Assembly (NCBI RefSeq): GCF_050436995.1
Contig: NC_134760.1
Location: forward strand, 12,046,001-12,110,000
From: Anticarsia gemmatalis
Taxonomy: Eukaryota; Arthropoda; Insecta; Lepidoptera; Erebidae
Direction of reading: 5' to 3'
Length of the DNA: 64,000 bases
Under the pieces are notes generated by a model. The model saw only the letters and a program-made list of their open reading frames with translations, was not told the DNA's origin and did not search any database. The number at the start of each line of letters is the position of its first letter. Position 1 is the stretch's first letter. Shown here one piece after another: positions 1 through 10,417 of the stretch. The position numbers and the translations under genes are program-made.

Positions 1-167
1 CTAGGCACTATAGGCCGTATCTCCCCTTAGAATCTCTTATACGCTTCTTTTTTTTATTCTAAGATTTTACTATGGTGTGATCGAAAAGACCAAGACAAAC
101 ATTTTCCGTCTATAAAATATTCCTATTCCTTCAAGGTTTTACTTACAAAGTATTATTTCTCTTACAG

Positions 168-240
168 ATTGGACACTCACTACGAAATAACATCGGAAAA
201 GGTGGACACCCCTCCCGGAGAGATCGTCAAACGAAAGTGA
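168..240 (+). CDS. Probable terminal coding exon of an unidentified host gene
   Basis: A pyrimidine-rich tract ending in TTACAG at 162-167 forms a good splice acceptor. It is followed by an open frame whose first base completes a split codon; then 23 codons run to TGA at 238-240. The peptide begins LDTHYEITSEKV and ends PPGEIVKRK. Many codons end in G or C (GAC, CAC, TAC, AAG, GTG, GTC), unlike the AT-rich surroundings, which argues for real coding sequence. The basic C-terminus and short length fit the tail of a larger protein whose other exons lie upstream of the window. I do not recognise the protein. The sequence after the stop turns AT-rich at once and has an ATTAAA at 378-383 that could be a poly(A) signal. 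An open run of this length can occur by chance, so the call rests on the acceptor plus codon composition. Confidence 0.5.
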
Positions 241-1071
241 ACTTTATTGCTATAAAAATAATGACACTTTGTGAATGTTTTAGTTTTAGTAACAATCATG
301 TAGAACACGAAATTGTATTAGAAATAATAATGAAACTTTTTGAATAGGATTTATTGTGTTTTTATTTTTTTACTTGTATTAAAGGGAAATAACTTATTTG
401 TAACACGGGTTAAAATGGGGTAAGTATGAATCGTGAATCATGAATCATAGCAATATCAATCATAATTTTATGTGACCCCAGCACTTTCAGAAATGATATG
501 TTTGAAAATATTGAATCTTCAAACTTGAATAACTTGGTTCAAACCCATCCTACAACTTTTGCGCCGTACTAACTATTGCTCCAAATATCATTATTTTTTG
601 TGGGCCAAAAATGGACGATCTCCTTTAATTCGTATTAGTGTTAGAGACTAAGCATGATCTTAAATCTGTTTTGGTTTGGCTAATAATCTTACTTTTAACT
701 TGCAAACAACAACATTTTCCTTATAAAGTTCTACGACTATTTTCACGACATGTAAAATCATTGGCTTAATCTACCATTTTACAATGAGCTCTATGTTAAG
801 TCCAGTTTAAACGTAAACATGCAATTAAATTGAAAACATACCCACAGCTGTCAGACATTATTGATGTGTTCTGTCCGTCTGTGTGTCTGTCAGCCCATCT
901 GTCTTGTTGACGCGGCCAGTACCGGGGGTCAGCGCGGTCTTCACGCCTCTTGCCTAAAACAGGGTGGACGGTTGTGGCGATTTGTTAGATTAAATGCACT
1001 TATGAGGGTGATTATTTTAAAAGGGTTTATTGGACAATGTGTGAAAGTTATAGTTAACCAGCTGACCCGGC
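241..1071. other. 3' flank of the first gene; noncoding
   Basis: AT-rich sequence with a possible poly(A) signal ATTAAA at 378-383. A short frame at 861-1172 overlaps a dispersed repeat and does not look like a gene. Confidence 0.4.
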
Positions 1072-1248
1072 AAACGTTGTTTTGCCATAATAAAGAAGTG
1101 TCACTTAGGGGCATGAAAAATAGATGTTGGCCGATTCTCAGTCCTACTCAATATGCTCACAAAATTTCATGAGAATCGGTCAAGCCGTTTCAGAGGAGTA
1201 TGGCAACGAAAATTGTGACGCGAGAATTTTATATATTAGATTACTTTT
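1072..1248 (+). repeat. Dispersed repeat, LINE 3'-end type (copy 1)
   Basis: This segment is closely matched in reverse orientation at 39371-39543. Both contain a block about not-A-T-rich enough to be chance: GAATCGGTCAAGCCGTTTC followed by a GGAGTATGGCAACGAAAA block and a GTGACGCGAGA block, then end in TATATA-rich sequence. This layout is typical of 3' ends of insect non-LTR elements. No coding part remains. Confidence 0.6.
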
Positions 1249-2449
1249 TACGTAGTGTAAAAGTAAGGAGGAAGCAAGTTAGGTATCTTATAATGTTTAT
1301 TCACACCTGCTGTAAGAGTCCCTTGTAAAATAGTTTTTCAACAGTCATATTACAGTTTCAACAGTTATATTAGAGCTGTGGTGATAAAATGTCAATACGC
1401 TGATATGCTTAATTTTCTCTGCGTGTTTCTCAGAGTCGATAAAAGAATACAAAACGAAAAAAAGAGCTTTTTTAAAAATGTTTCTTCATGTTAAGAAATG
1501 GCTATCATTTCATCCATACGACCATCTCACCAGTAGTCCCGAATAGTCCCGAGGTTTTAGTCCAAGTCACACGATATCATCTTATCAGTGACCGTAGCTG
1601 AAAGGCCTTGGGCTATAATATTGTTGATACGTATCTCTCGTATAAAACTTTACGTCCCATTAGGGCTAGGACTAAAATATGTCCTAAAGAATTTCAGTTT
1701 TACATTTTGATAGCGTAGTTAGATTATAAGCATATTATACGGACACGACGGTTGTATATAAAAGATCTAGCTGTTTGTGAAAGCCCATCGAAATCTGCTC
1801 GCGAGATTTTGTGAAAGAGTAACAAGTTACATCCATCGTCAACTTTCGGATTGATAATGTTAATTAATGTTCCAGGATTTAAATCTATGTTAATCAGTGG
1901 AAACGGCTTAAAACAATAGTGATTTTCCAAACCCAGAATAAAATATAGTATAAGCCAGAGTTTCTCGGTTGCACTTCTTGCAGATCTTGCTTTCAGAAGA
2001 ACTTTGAACTGTTTTAAACCGAAGTTATATATACTGTCAATTTGAAGTTGCCAAGTAAGCAAAGGTAAGTAAGATAACACCTGGTATTATTGGCCCACTA
2101 AGACCTTTCAAATGGCCTATAATTGTAGGCAGGTCAATAATACTACACATTACTCATTACTAAATGGAATTATAGTAAGTAGAACAGTAAAATGTCGTAC
2201 AAGCTTTCCAATTAGCACTAAGAATACAAGTGACATACAAAGTGTGTAACTGTAGGTTCACAATCAGGGCTCGTTATCTATAAACTATCGGCTATCGATA
2301 GTAAGTGAGCGCAGATCGGTGGCACCGGTGGAGTGTAGCCGCGTTTATCAGTAATTGCTTATGTTGTATAATTGCTGGCCAGGTTAGAAAACGCTGGCGG
2401 GTACGTGTCGATGCACGTGTCCATTGTCTTACGAGAAAATTTGATTAAG
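1249..2449. other. Noncoding AT-rich sequence, no gene supported
   Basis: The longest frame (1724-2080, minus strand, 118 codons) has no recognisable motif and is about the length expected once by chance in 64 kb of AT-rich DNA. A TATCGATAG palindrome lies near 2292-2300. Confidence 0.35.
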
Positions 2450-2640
2450 GTCAATCTGGGTAACTTTGAATCATTTGGGTAACATTGACAGTGGAAATAT
2501 GAACTAGTTCCGATTATTTTTTCATATGAAACCGACACAAATGATAAAAGTTTATTTTAGTTTTGCAATCTTTTATCAATTGTGTTGGTTTATTCCCACT
2601 GTCAATGTTACCCAAATGATTCAAAGTTACCCAGATTGAC
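2450..2640. mobile_element. 191-bp inverted-repeat MITE
   Basis: Perfect 45-bp terminal inverted repeats lie at 2450-2494 and 2596-2640. Each arm holds two related units, GGGTAACTTTGA and GGGTAACATTGA, so the whole element carries four copies in two orientations. The centre has a second, looser inverted repeat (GACACAAATGATAAAAG against CTTTTATCAATTGTGT). There is no coding capacity. No clear target-site duplication is visible. Confidence 0.75.
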
Positions 2641-3100
2641 TGTACAATTGTTGTTACATTTATTTGTACAAATGACGTTCAAACTGTAATAGATTTTCCC
2701 ATTCCCTAATTGCCGCTTATGTTATCAATTATAGTTTTAGCTATACGAAGAATTTTATGTAATCGTCATTCGTAGGTATTCGAATTTTCATGTAATTATG
2801 TCTGTGTAAGTTAAGATTTTTCGGTCTGTCTGGCCGCTAAAGCGAGTGCTAATTTTTATAAGTATCTAGGTTATTTTTTATCTTAGCTTGTACAAGAGCG
2901 TGGTGCTGGATCAAACAAAGATAATTAGGTATGCTTTAAAAAGTAATGCAGTCATTACATTGTCTAGGAGACTTGTGACTATGAGTTTTTGTTTAACTTG
3001 TAGCAGAGTATCGTGAGTTAACGCGAACATACAAACATCGTGATAGAGAACAGTAAACCGAGTGCGATAAAATCAGCAACGGGGCAATTATGAATGATCC
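2641..3100. other. Noncoding, nothing specific seen
   Basis: AT-rich sequence without a supported gene, repeat or RNA. Confidence 0.3.
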
Positions 3101-3140
3101 CTACCTCTCCGGACCTCTCCGGACCTCTCCCGGCCTCTCC
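3101..3140 (+). repeat. Short GC-rich tandem repeat (10-bp unit, 4 copies)
   Basis: Four consecutive 10-bp units share the core CCTCTCC (CTACCTCTCC, GGACCTCTCC twice, CGGCCTCTCC). The array lies inside a 62-codon frame that shows no other protein-like feature. Confidence 0.7.
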
Positions 3141-3812
3141 CGGGACCCGCGCTTCCATGAATAACGGACACATAACGGATCTTTATGGGAAACTTGCACT
3201 CACCTCCGAGGTACTCACTACACATGTATCAGATTTATTCCGCCTTATAAGATTGATATACCGTTTTTATGACGACGAGTAAAGCTAGGATAGAGATGTG
3301 GTGTGGATTTTAGGTTAAATCAAAGTGTACTTTTGTAAGACTTCAATTCTTTTCAGTGAATCCGTCTTCGGAAACAAAAAAGTGTTTCATAAATCGGTCT
3401 TTTCAATTTTATATGTAAAATATCAAATAAGTAAGTGTGTGTGGGTTTGTTAACCGAGGTTTCTCCGAGCAAACATCTACATAAGTCGCTAATTTCCTGT
3501 GAAGCTTGCGTATTATGTGTTACTATGCAGTCCCTCAGGCAAAGACATCATAGGCTTGTTTTTTTCCGTGATCCCACATTTACCTTTCGGGCAGGAGCTT
3601 GAAGAAACCAAATGAACCTTCTAATTCTTTTCACTTGCAGCTTTTTACGACATATCAACAACAGTGTCCTACACTACACCCCCTTCCTCCAGCTGAATAA
3701 AAGGTTACATTATAAAAAGCGCCACGTCGAGCATTACTCTCAATAATCCAGCGACACTCGATTATCCACAGCTTCCCTTCACATCAATTTGTGAATCCAT
3801 GGCGCGTACAAG
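3141..3812. other. Noncoding, nothing specific seen
   Basis: No supported gene. The sequence becomes less AT-rich toward 3700-3860, leading into the regulatory-looking patch. Confidence 0.3.
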
Positions 3813-3860
3813 TCATGGCGGCGGTGACGTCACGTGCTCGCTTGATGGCCGCCGGACGTG
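3800..3860. promoter_or_regulatory. GC-rich patch with overlapping CRE and E-box
   Basis: A perfect CRE palindrome TGACGTCA at 3825-3832 shares two bases with an E-box CACGTG at 3831-3836. GCCAT/ATGGC cores, of the kind bound by Pho/YY1 factors, flank it on both sides (near 3814-3819 and 3844-3850). The patch stands out from AT-rich surroundings. A regulatory role is inference; no adjacent gene start was found. Confidence 0.35.
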
Positions 3861-4189
3861 ATGTCATACACCTACCTGACTAGGGTGTGTGCTACAGCAG
3901 CTCTATGAAATATTATCTACTGTTTCAGAAGGATATTTCATAAGGTTTGTTTCGAAGACAGGCATATCCCAACTAGCACACAAGCGCTATAACAAGCTGC
4001 ACAATGGCCGGTTAAAGGTTTTTTATAACGCCTTAGGCTCCTTAGTAAGAAGTATAGTGGTTCTATAAGCGGCTACAGATCTCTTGTAGCGTCAAATAGG
4101 CCCATACTGTCCAGCTTATAGCTCGACATTGGATCTACAGTGGTCGTAAATAGTAATTATAATAGTACGTAGTATAGTAGTAATACAGG

Positions 4190-4346
4190 AGCGCTAAAAT
4201 AAGATGAAGGTGGTATAATCGCGCTACAAGAGCTTTTTCGCAGCTTCGTGGCGCTTACCAGCTGTTGTACAGAGGTGGTTAGCGCCACGAGCGTTCGAAA
4301 AAGCTCTTGCAGCGCGATTATACCACCTTTACCTTATTTTAGCGCT
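4190..4346. repeat. 157-bp near-perfect hairpin / nested MITE
   Basis: AGCGCTAAAATAAG at the left end faces its inverse at the right end. The arms then match through GTGGTATAATCGCGCT and AGAGCTTTTTCG with few mismatches to a short centre around 4262-4275. Just outside, the bases ACAG continue the symmetry. It sits inside the 3967-6608 element; its TIR differs, so it may be a separate insertion. No 8-bp duplication was found at its borders. Confidence 0.7.
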
Positions 4347-5034
4347 ACTGTGTAACGGTTATAAATGCTAACGCTCTAAATTAGTAATATAGTCGGTTTA
4401 TTATGGTGTAAACTTAATATATTTTTTTAAAATGAATCATCAGTGACAAATGAGGAGACATTTTATTTTTACGGATTGGATTACTATAATAACAAGTAGT
4501 CTATCGCTTTTATTTCTTTGTGTACGTGATATGAAAGTGCGAGTTCCAGTTTGCTGACAATATATATGTATATTATCGTCAATATTTTCATGCGCCCTCA
4601 AAATATTCAGTTTTAAGTGCAAAAATTATATAGATATGTGGATTTGGAAATTGTATTTTGAACATAAATAAGACTTTGAGGGTTACCGATAATTTAATTA
4701 GGGTTATAGGTAATAAAAAATGATTTTAATTATGTTAACGTTACCAGGCTATAGATTTATATGATCTTCAAAAGACTGTAATAACCTCAAAAAATATGTT
4801 TACCAAATGCTATAATGGCGTCTCGATCAAGCAGCTCTCAGAGTTGGTTACATCTGCTCTAGCGCCTTAAGCTGTACAAAGGCTCTAGTGTTTGCTGTTG
4901 TAGACCTCAAGGTTCTGCAGTTGTGGCATAGGAGTGCTTCAATATAACTGTTTTGGTCGTACACCAGCATTTTACTCGTACTTTTAGGGGTCAGTCGTTG
5001 AATATTAAAATAGTTTGAAAATCATTTGTAATTT

Positions 5035-5070
5035 TTTTTATTTTATTTTATTCTATTTTATTTTATTTTA

Positions 5071-5101
<31 letters not shown>

Positions 5102-5966
5102 TTCGTTTCGTTTCGTTTCGTTTCGTTTCGTTTCGTTTCGTTTCGTTTCGTTTCGTTTCGTTTCGTTTCGTTTCGTTTCGTTTCGTTTCGTTTCGTTTCG
5201 TTTCGTTTCGTTTCGTTTCGTTTCGTTTCGTTTCGTTTCGTTTCGTTTCGTTTCGTTTCGTTTCGTTTCGTTTCGTTTCGTTTCGTTTCGTTTCGTTTCG
5301 TTTCGTTTCGTTTCGTTTCGTTTCGTTTCGTTTCGTTTCGTTTCGTTTCGTTTCGTTTCGTTTCGTTTCGTTTCGTTTCGTTTCGTTTCGTTTCGTTTCG
5401 TTTCGTTTCGTTTCGTTTCGTTTCGTTTCGTTTCGTTTCGTTTCGTTTCGTTTCGTTTCGTTTCGTTTCGTTTCGTTTCGTTTCGTTTCGTTTCGTTTCG
5501 TTTCGTTTCGTTTCGTTTCGTTTCGTTTCGTTTCGTTTCGTTTCGTTTCGTTTCGTTTCGTTTCGTTTCGTTTCGTTTCGTTTCGTTTCGTTTCGTTTCG
5601 TTTCGTTTCGTTTCGTTTCGTTTCGTTTCGTTTCGTTTCGTTTCGTTTCGTTTCGTTTCGTTTCGTTTCGTTTCGTTTCGTTTCGTTTCGTTTCGTTTCG
5701 TTTCGTTTCGTTTCGTTTCGTTTCGTTTCGTTTCGTTTCGTTTCGTTTCGTTTCGTTTCGTTTCGTTTCGTTTCGTTTCGTTTCGTTTCGTTTCGTTTCG
5801 TTTCGTTTCGTTTCGTTTCGTTTCGTTTCGTTTCGTTTCGTTTCGTTTCGTTTCGTTTCGTTTCGTTTCGTTTCGTTTCATTTCATTTCATTTTAATTTA
5901 TTTTATTTTATTTTATTTTATTTTATTTTATTTTATTTTATTTTATTTTATTTTATTTTATTTATT
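5035..5966. repeat. TTTCG pentanucleotide array (155 perfect copies) in TTTTA flanks
   Basis: From 5101 to 5875 the sequence is 155 uninterrupted copies of TTTCG. It is bordered on the left by TTTTA copies (about 5040-5095) with one TTTTG at 5096-5100. On the right there are three TTTCA (5876-5890) and then more TTTTA to about 5966. TTTTG and TTTCA are the one-step intermediates between TTTTA and TTTCG, so the array appears to have changed and expanded in place. Because the unit is not a multiple of three, all frames stay open and give spurious long proteins on both strands. The array carries one CpG per 5 bp. The copy number in an assembly may be collapsed or stretched. Confidence 0.97.
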
Positions 5967-6610
5967 CTTTAAAAACAGTTGACAGACTGAACCACCAGTG
6001 CACCTATGTAAATATATTATGATAATAATTTTAAGCTTTAGTATAAAGGTATATTACTCTGTTATAGCGCTTTAGGTGCTTAACATAATTCTGTAATCCC
6101 CATGGCTGTAAAAATGTTTCGAATGATACCTTATACATCTATTTGCCGTACAGAAGCCATATAAATATCTGATATAACGCTCAAGGCGCTATTAAAGACC
6201 TACGCAACTCTTTTATAGATGAGTAATACACTAGCCCTAAAAAAATCTGTTATAAAACCTAAGGCATTACAAAAAGCTTATTTACGCTCTTGAGTGCTAT
6301 ACGCGCAACGCATAACTCCGTTTAAACTCCTTTATCTCCTAAAGTCCCCTTATACAGTTAACGGTGTTATAGAAGATTCCATTAACTCAGTTATACTTCC
6401 CTAGGCTGTCTAGCGATGCAATTACATGCTCATATATCACTATAAGTCATTAGTTTCCTACTAAACGGCTACTGTCCCGCCTAGCTGTTAAAGGGTTTTT
6501 TAAATAGCTAGTATACAACTTATAGAGAATTGTACAGCATTTGAACGACTCTTATGCAACTATCAGGCTGTATAACGACTGTATAAGCAGCTTGTGTGCT
6601 AGTTGGGATA

Positions 6611-8114
6611 CCATCTACCTACTTTCTTTGATTTGGGTATGATCTAAGGATGGATTTCTAGGACAAAAAGTTTATACCACCGAAGAGTACCTATAATAAA
6701 ACAAAAAAGTATAATAAAATACCCAGAGTCCACTCAATGAGATATAAGAATCACTGAGTAATATTGAAGAAAGGGACTAATAACCAACATGGTCTAAGTA
6801 TTCGCGTTGTAGGTACCCGAAGTCTCACCTACAACTTACCTACCTACCTTTCTAGGCTTTAGACTTACTATATACTACTATATAGACCATTTTCCTAATT
6901 CACAAAAGTTTTGTATTCCCTAAACGGTATTTAGAAATAACTAACAACTATCAAACTAATTAACAACATAGAGCTTACCAAACGGATAGTCGATCCATTT
7001 GGTAACTAGTCGGAGTAGCGTTTTAAAATCCTTGTACCAATGCATCACGATAATCTAGCTAGAGATTCCGAGAATTTATTGACATTAAACAAACGCGGCT
7101 ATTATTCAGCAGCTGTAAGAAAGATTGCAGCATCAGTGAAGCATTTGTTTAAAAAATAGCTCCATTACATAACAAAAACAAAATATCCCGGTAAACCAAT
7201 ACACGTGCCCACCCCACACATTTGTCAATGTCGAAGAAAAATCGTCGTATATTCCAGATATTTCGTGAAATCTTTGCATCGTGAATGGAGGCACATTACC
7301 GGGACCTGACGAAATCTGATAGCAACCCGATTTCAATACAGCCTGCGATTTACGAACGAAATGTGAAGCTACCGAAGAATACGAATGAATATAGAATTCA
7401 AGATTGACATGTTGAAAATGAAACGAATCCGAAAAGCGAAGGGACGAGGATATATTTTTTTAAATTGACTTATTTATATGTAAAGACGAAGTGAAAACCT
7501 TTAAGGCTTCGGGTCGGATGGACAGTCTTTTGTATAGAATTATTGGCTATTCACCCAGGGTTGATTGAAGGTATGAAAGCGGAACTGGGTCTACAATTTG
7601 TTTGCTATTTCTATTGCTGTGTATTGCAAATTGTTCACCGTTGTGCATTGCCACTTTGAAATCGATTTTACGGCATGTAAGTACGTAGCAATAAGCTTAT
7701 CTGATTGTTAAAAATTACTGATTCTTTTAAGAAAAGATTACGTCAAATTTCTCTCGAACCCAATTTCTAACCTTCGTTAAATCTGCTGTAGTCTGTAAAT
7801 TAAGCTGGTTTTTAAAGCCATTCACGATTTTTTTACGAAATCCAACTAAATATCATAACACAGAAGCACAACCGTTCAAATGTAAAAGGCGTTATTATGA
7901 CAGTAAGTAGAGATCCACAGAACTAAGGGATATGAATGGAAAGGTATAAATAACGCGAGTGTCGGCCCCAACACAAATAAATAACATTTCGAATAACACG
8001 ATGAACTTTTACTTGGATGACTGTACTTTGGATAGGGATAATGGTTGCTATCGAAAACAGGAGACTTCTGCAAGTGCTGTAGTGTCATAACTAATAAGTA
8101 AGTATTGGATAACT
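6611..8114. other. Noncoding sequence, no gene supported
   Basis: A minus-strand frame at 7133-7336 has no recognisable motif. The segment 7100-7450 is compositionally more complex than its surroundings, but I cannot assign it. A short imperfect hairpin lies near 6975-7006. Confidence 0.3.
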
Positions 8115-8222
8115 TAAAAAAAAAAATAACCCATTGATGTCCCACTACTGGGCAAGGGTCTCCTCCCGTAATGTGGGAGGGGTTAGGCCTTGAGTCCACC
8201 ACGCTGGCCAAGTGAGGGTTGT
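8115..8222 (-). repeat. LINE 3' tail with poly(A) (family B)
   Basis: Read on the minus strand it runs CACTTGGCCAGCGTGGTGG, then GGCCTAACC, GGGAGGAGACCCTTGCCCAG, CAGTGGGACATCAATGGG, and ends in poly(A). The CCCAGTAGTGGGAC part encodes a version of the A-Q-Q-W-D ending seen at the C-terminus of RTE-like reverse transcriptases in Lepidoptera. Further copies are at 22243, 28923, 29243, 39843, 49368, 51731 and 54841. Confidence 0.65.
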
Positions 8223-8461
8223 ATAATTGGTTGTATAGTTGGATAACTTATCCGATAGATAAAATTTCGGTAAGTACATGGATGATAACAACTCGAACCA
8301 TTCGATAAATTAACCGATTGGTACTTATTCCGTGGGTATATTTACTGACCATCATTATTAGTGCTATCATGTATCTACTATTGTGATATATGTATAAGAA
8401 AAGTTATGCGATTGTTTTAACTTCGAATGTTATCATAAAATTGTTGTAATTTTTTGTTTAA

Positions 8462-8497
8462 TTTAGTGATATATGTTTATGTACATATATCACTAAA
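8462..8497. repeat. Perfect 15-bp hairpin, 6-nt loop
   Basis: TTTAGTGATATATGT (8462-8476) faces its exact inverse (8483-8497) across the loop TTATGT. No U-tract or gene nearby suggests a role. Confidence 0.6.
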
Positions 8498-10217
8498 AGG
8501 TTAGACAAAGATTTTACTACAGAATGTGGCGAATCTATAGTGATCCTTTGAGTGGGAGTAAAATAAAATGTAAATGGAGTGGCTATTTTTTACCCTTTAG
8601 CATAGAATATAGCGACAAAAATAATATTCCGTTATTTGTCTCCAACAAATATTTGAATAAAATACCTAGAAAATGGAAAATGAATAATCTCTAGTGAAAA
8701 TCTTTGCGCCCACGAGTTCTTGCTTCTGGCATTAAATCTTCTATTCATAGAATGTCTGAAAAAGATACAATTTCTTACAAAAAAAACTTTCCGGAATTCT
8801 ACTTATTTTTATTTATAGAAACACCAAAAATATTTATTTTCATATTCTAATAATTTATTTATAGCCAAGTCTTATTATATAGTCTTTAAGATTCTACACT
8901 ACCGACATTAATCTGAATGACCCCAGAATAGAACCTAAGCCCTTGTTTGAAAGTATTTCATACACGGCAACGTACTGCCAACACACATACTGAAACGCAC
9001 TCATGAAACATAGTGATATTTTACACTGACTCCTAAGTGAATGCAAATAAACTATTTCTAACAAACTTCCATTCCGTCCACGTATAGATAGATCAATTTG
9101 TTTTCAACTGACCTGTCTCTGATGACGTCACGCCATAATAAATACTCGTTTATCGTTTGAAGCGAGGCGACATGAAAGAACATGTATATATTCATTACAT
9201 TCGTCTTCAAAAGGACTATATTCGTTTGTTTATAAAAGCGGCCATTTTGAACAACGAAACGTAACTGGTTGGAGATGCGTTTTGTTTTTGCTCCGTTGGT
9301 TTTGTATTGAACGGTTTCTTTTGTCTGTAATTGAATGTTTTGCTTGATTTTAATGGCTGTTTGATGAAAGGTTTTCTTTTTAAAGATTGCACGTGTCGGG
9401 TCGAAAATGGTCTTAGGTACATAGCCGATACCCAACCAACTTCTGTTTAGTAATGATATTATACTTTAATTATTTTTAATCAGGTCGTAATTTGGGTTTA
9501 AGTTTTTATATTTGTTGTCCTTTGCAAATAAGAAATTATTTTCAATGCGTATTTTGTTCAAAAGATAATCTAGTATACGAACTGATGTTTCACTGATTCA
9601 GCTTTGCGACAGTTCCACTTAGTTACTTGGTTCGCAACAACAAATACCTAGACACGTATTGTTAAGTCCACTGTCAATAAACAAACCACTTTTCCAACAA
9701 TTGTGGGATTTGAACGGAAACACAAAGCTGCAGAAAGCCGTCAACGGCCAAAGGTCCGACACATCAAACGTACCGAACAAAAAACTTGATAGGAAAAGGG
9801 AAAAATCTTCTGACGTAAATAGATTTTTATCCCGAGAAACGGTGGTGAGGGGTGGCCGTTCCCAACGCCCTTTGTCAATCTTGAAAACGTTTTTTTCCTC
9901 CCTTTTATTTTAACGAGAAACACTTGACGATTTTCCCAGAGCGAAGTCTTGAAGTGTATTTATTTATCGATTCGCAAATAAACGAGTTTCTCATGTTTGA
10001 AATTAATGTTTCAGTTGTTTGTTTGTTCTGTTTAAACCTTCAAGTTTTTGAAATGAGGAAGCGATTGGATTTAACCAGATGGTGACTATTTTTGATGGGA
10101 ATACTTCTTGCGATTTTGGAGTTTTTGCTTATCTTGTGAATCCGGATTTGTATATCTGGTAAAGTATTATTGGAGCAATGTTTAAGTTAAGAAAACTTTG
10201 AATTCATAACAACATAG
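8498..10217. other. Noncoding sequence with two unassigned frames
   Basis: Minus-strand frames at 9058-9435 and 9216-9422 and a plus-strand frame at 9659-9913 show no family motif. A perfect CRE TGACGTCA lies at 9123-9130. The stretch 9605-9915 is of higher complexity, with few low-complexity runs, and could be a conserved noncoding block or a decayed element. Confidence 0.3.
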
Positions 10218-10417
10218 AACCCTTGGCGTGGTCATTTCATAGACGGGTAACTGCATAGTCGTATTTGAACCGGGCGTCACTGTGCTTCGGAGGGCACGTA
10301 TAAAGTCGATCCCGGTGGTTGTCTATAAAGATAATAGTCGTTAAGCCATGTTATAGGCCTTCGGGTAGCTTGAACAACTTTGACTATAGGTTGATCACTA
10401 ACCATACGATAAGAAGA
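10218..10417. repeat. Dispersed repeat family C (copy 1)
   Basis: Contains GTATTTGAACCGGGCGTC, TGCTTCGGAGGGCACGTA, TCGTTAAGCCATG, and GCTTGAACAACTTTGACTAT followed by CTAACCATACGATAAGAAG. The same ordered blocks recur inverted at 28602-28825, partly at 35548-35621 and 47111-47179, and diverged at 27205-27340. It is a lepidopteran-type interspersed repeat, probably SINE- or LINE-derived. Confidence 0.65.

Larger units (their letters stand above)
3967..6608. mobile_element. 2.64-kb non-autonomous DNA element with TIRs
   Basis: The left end TCCCAACTAGCACACAAGC (3967-3985) is repeated exactly, inverted, at 6590-6608. Both ends are flanked by TA (3965-3966 and 6609-6610), as for elements that duplicate TA. 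Both subterminal regions are full of diverged motifs of the type GCGCTATAAC, CCTTAGG and TTATAGCGCTTT in either orientation (for example 3985-4110 and 6060-6560), which look like scattered transposase-binding or degenerate internal repeats. No transposase frame exists. The centre holds the TTTTA/TTTCG array, and a nested hairpin lies at 4190-4346. I cannot name the superfamily. Confidence 0.6.

Noticed and set aside
1724..2080. 118-codon minus-strand frame
   Set aside because: No recognisable motif, AT-rich chance composition, and about one frame of this length is expected in the window.
5101..5875. Telomere-like or CRISPR-like array
   Set aside because: Insect telomeres use TTAGG, and a 5-bp unit without spacers cannot be a CRISPR array.
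5015..5982. Three long frames (293, 262 and 294 codons) encoding FRFVS- or RNETK-type repeats
   Set aside because: They are translations of the TTTCG array, which has no stop codon in any frame; not genes.
9058..9435. 125-codon minus-strand frame
   Set aside because: Lys/Thr/Gln/Asn-rich chance composition and no splice or promoter support.
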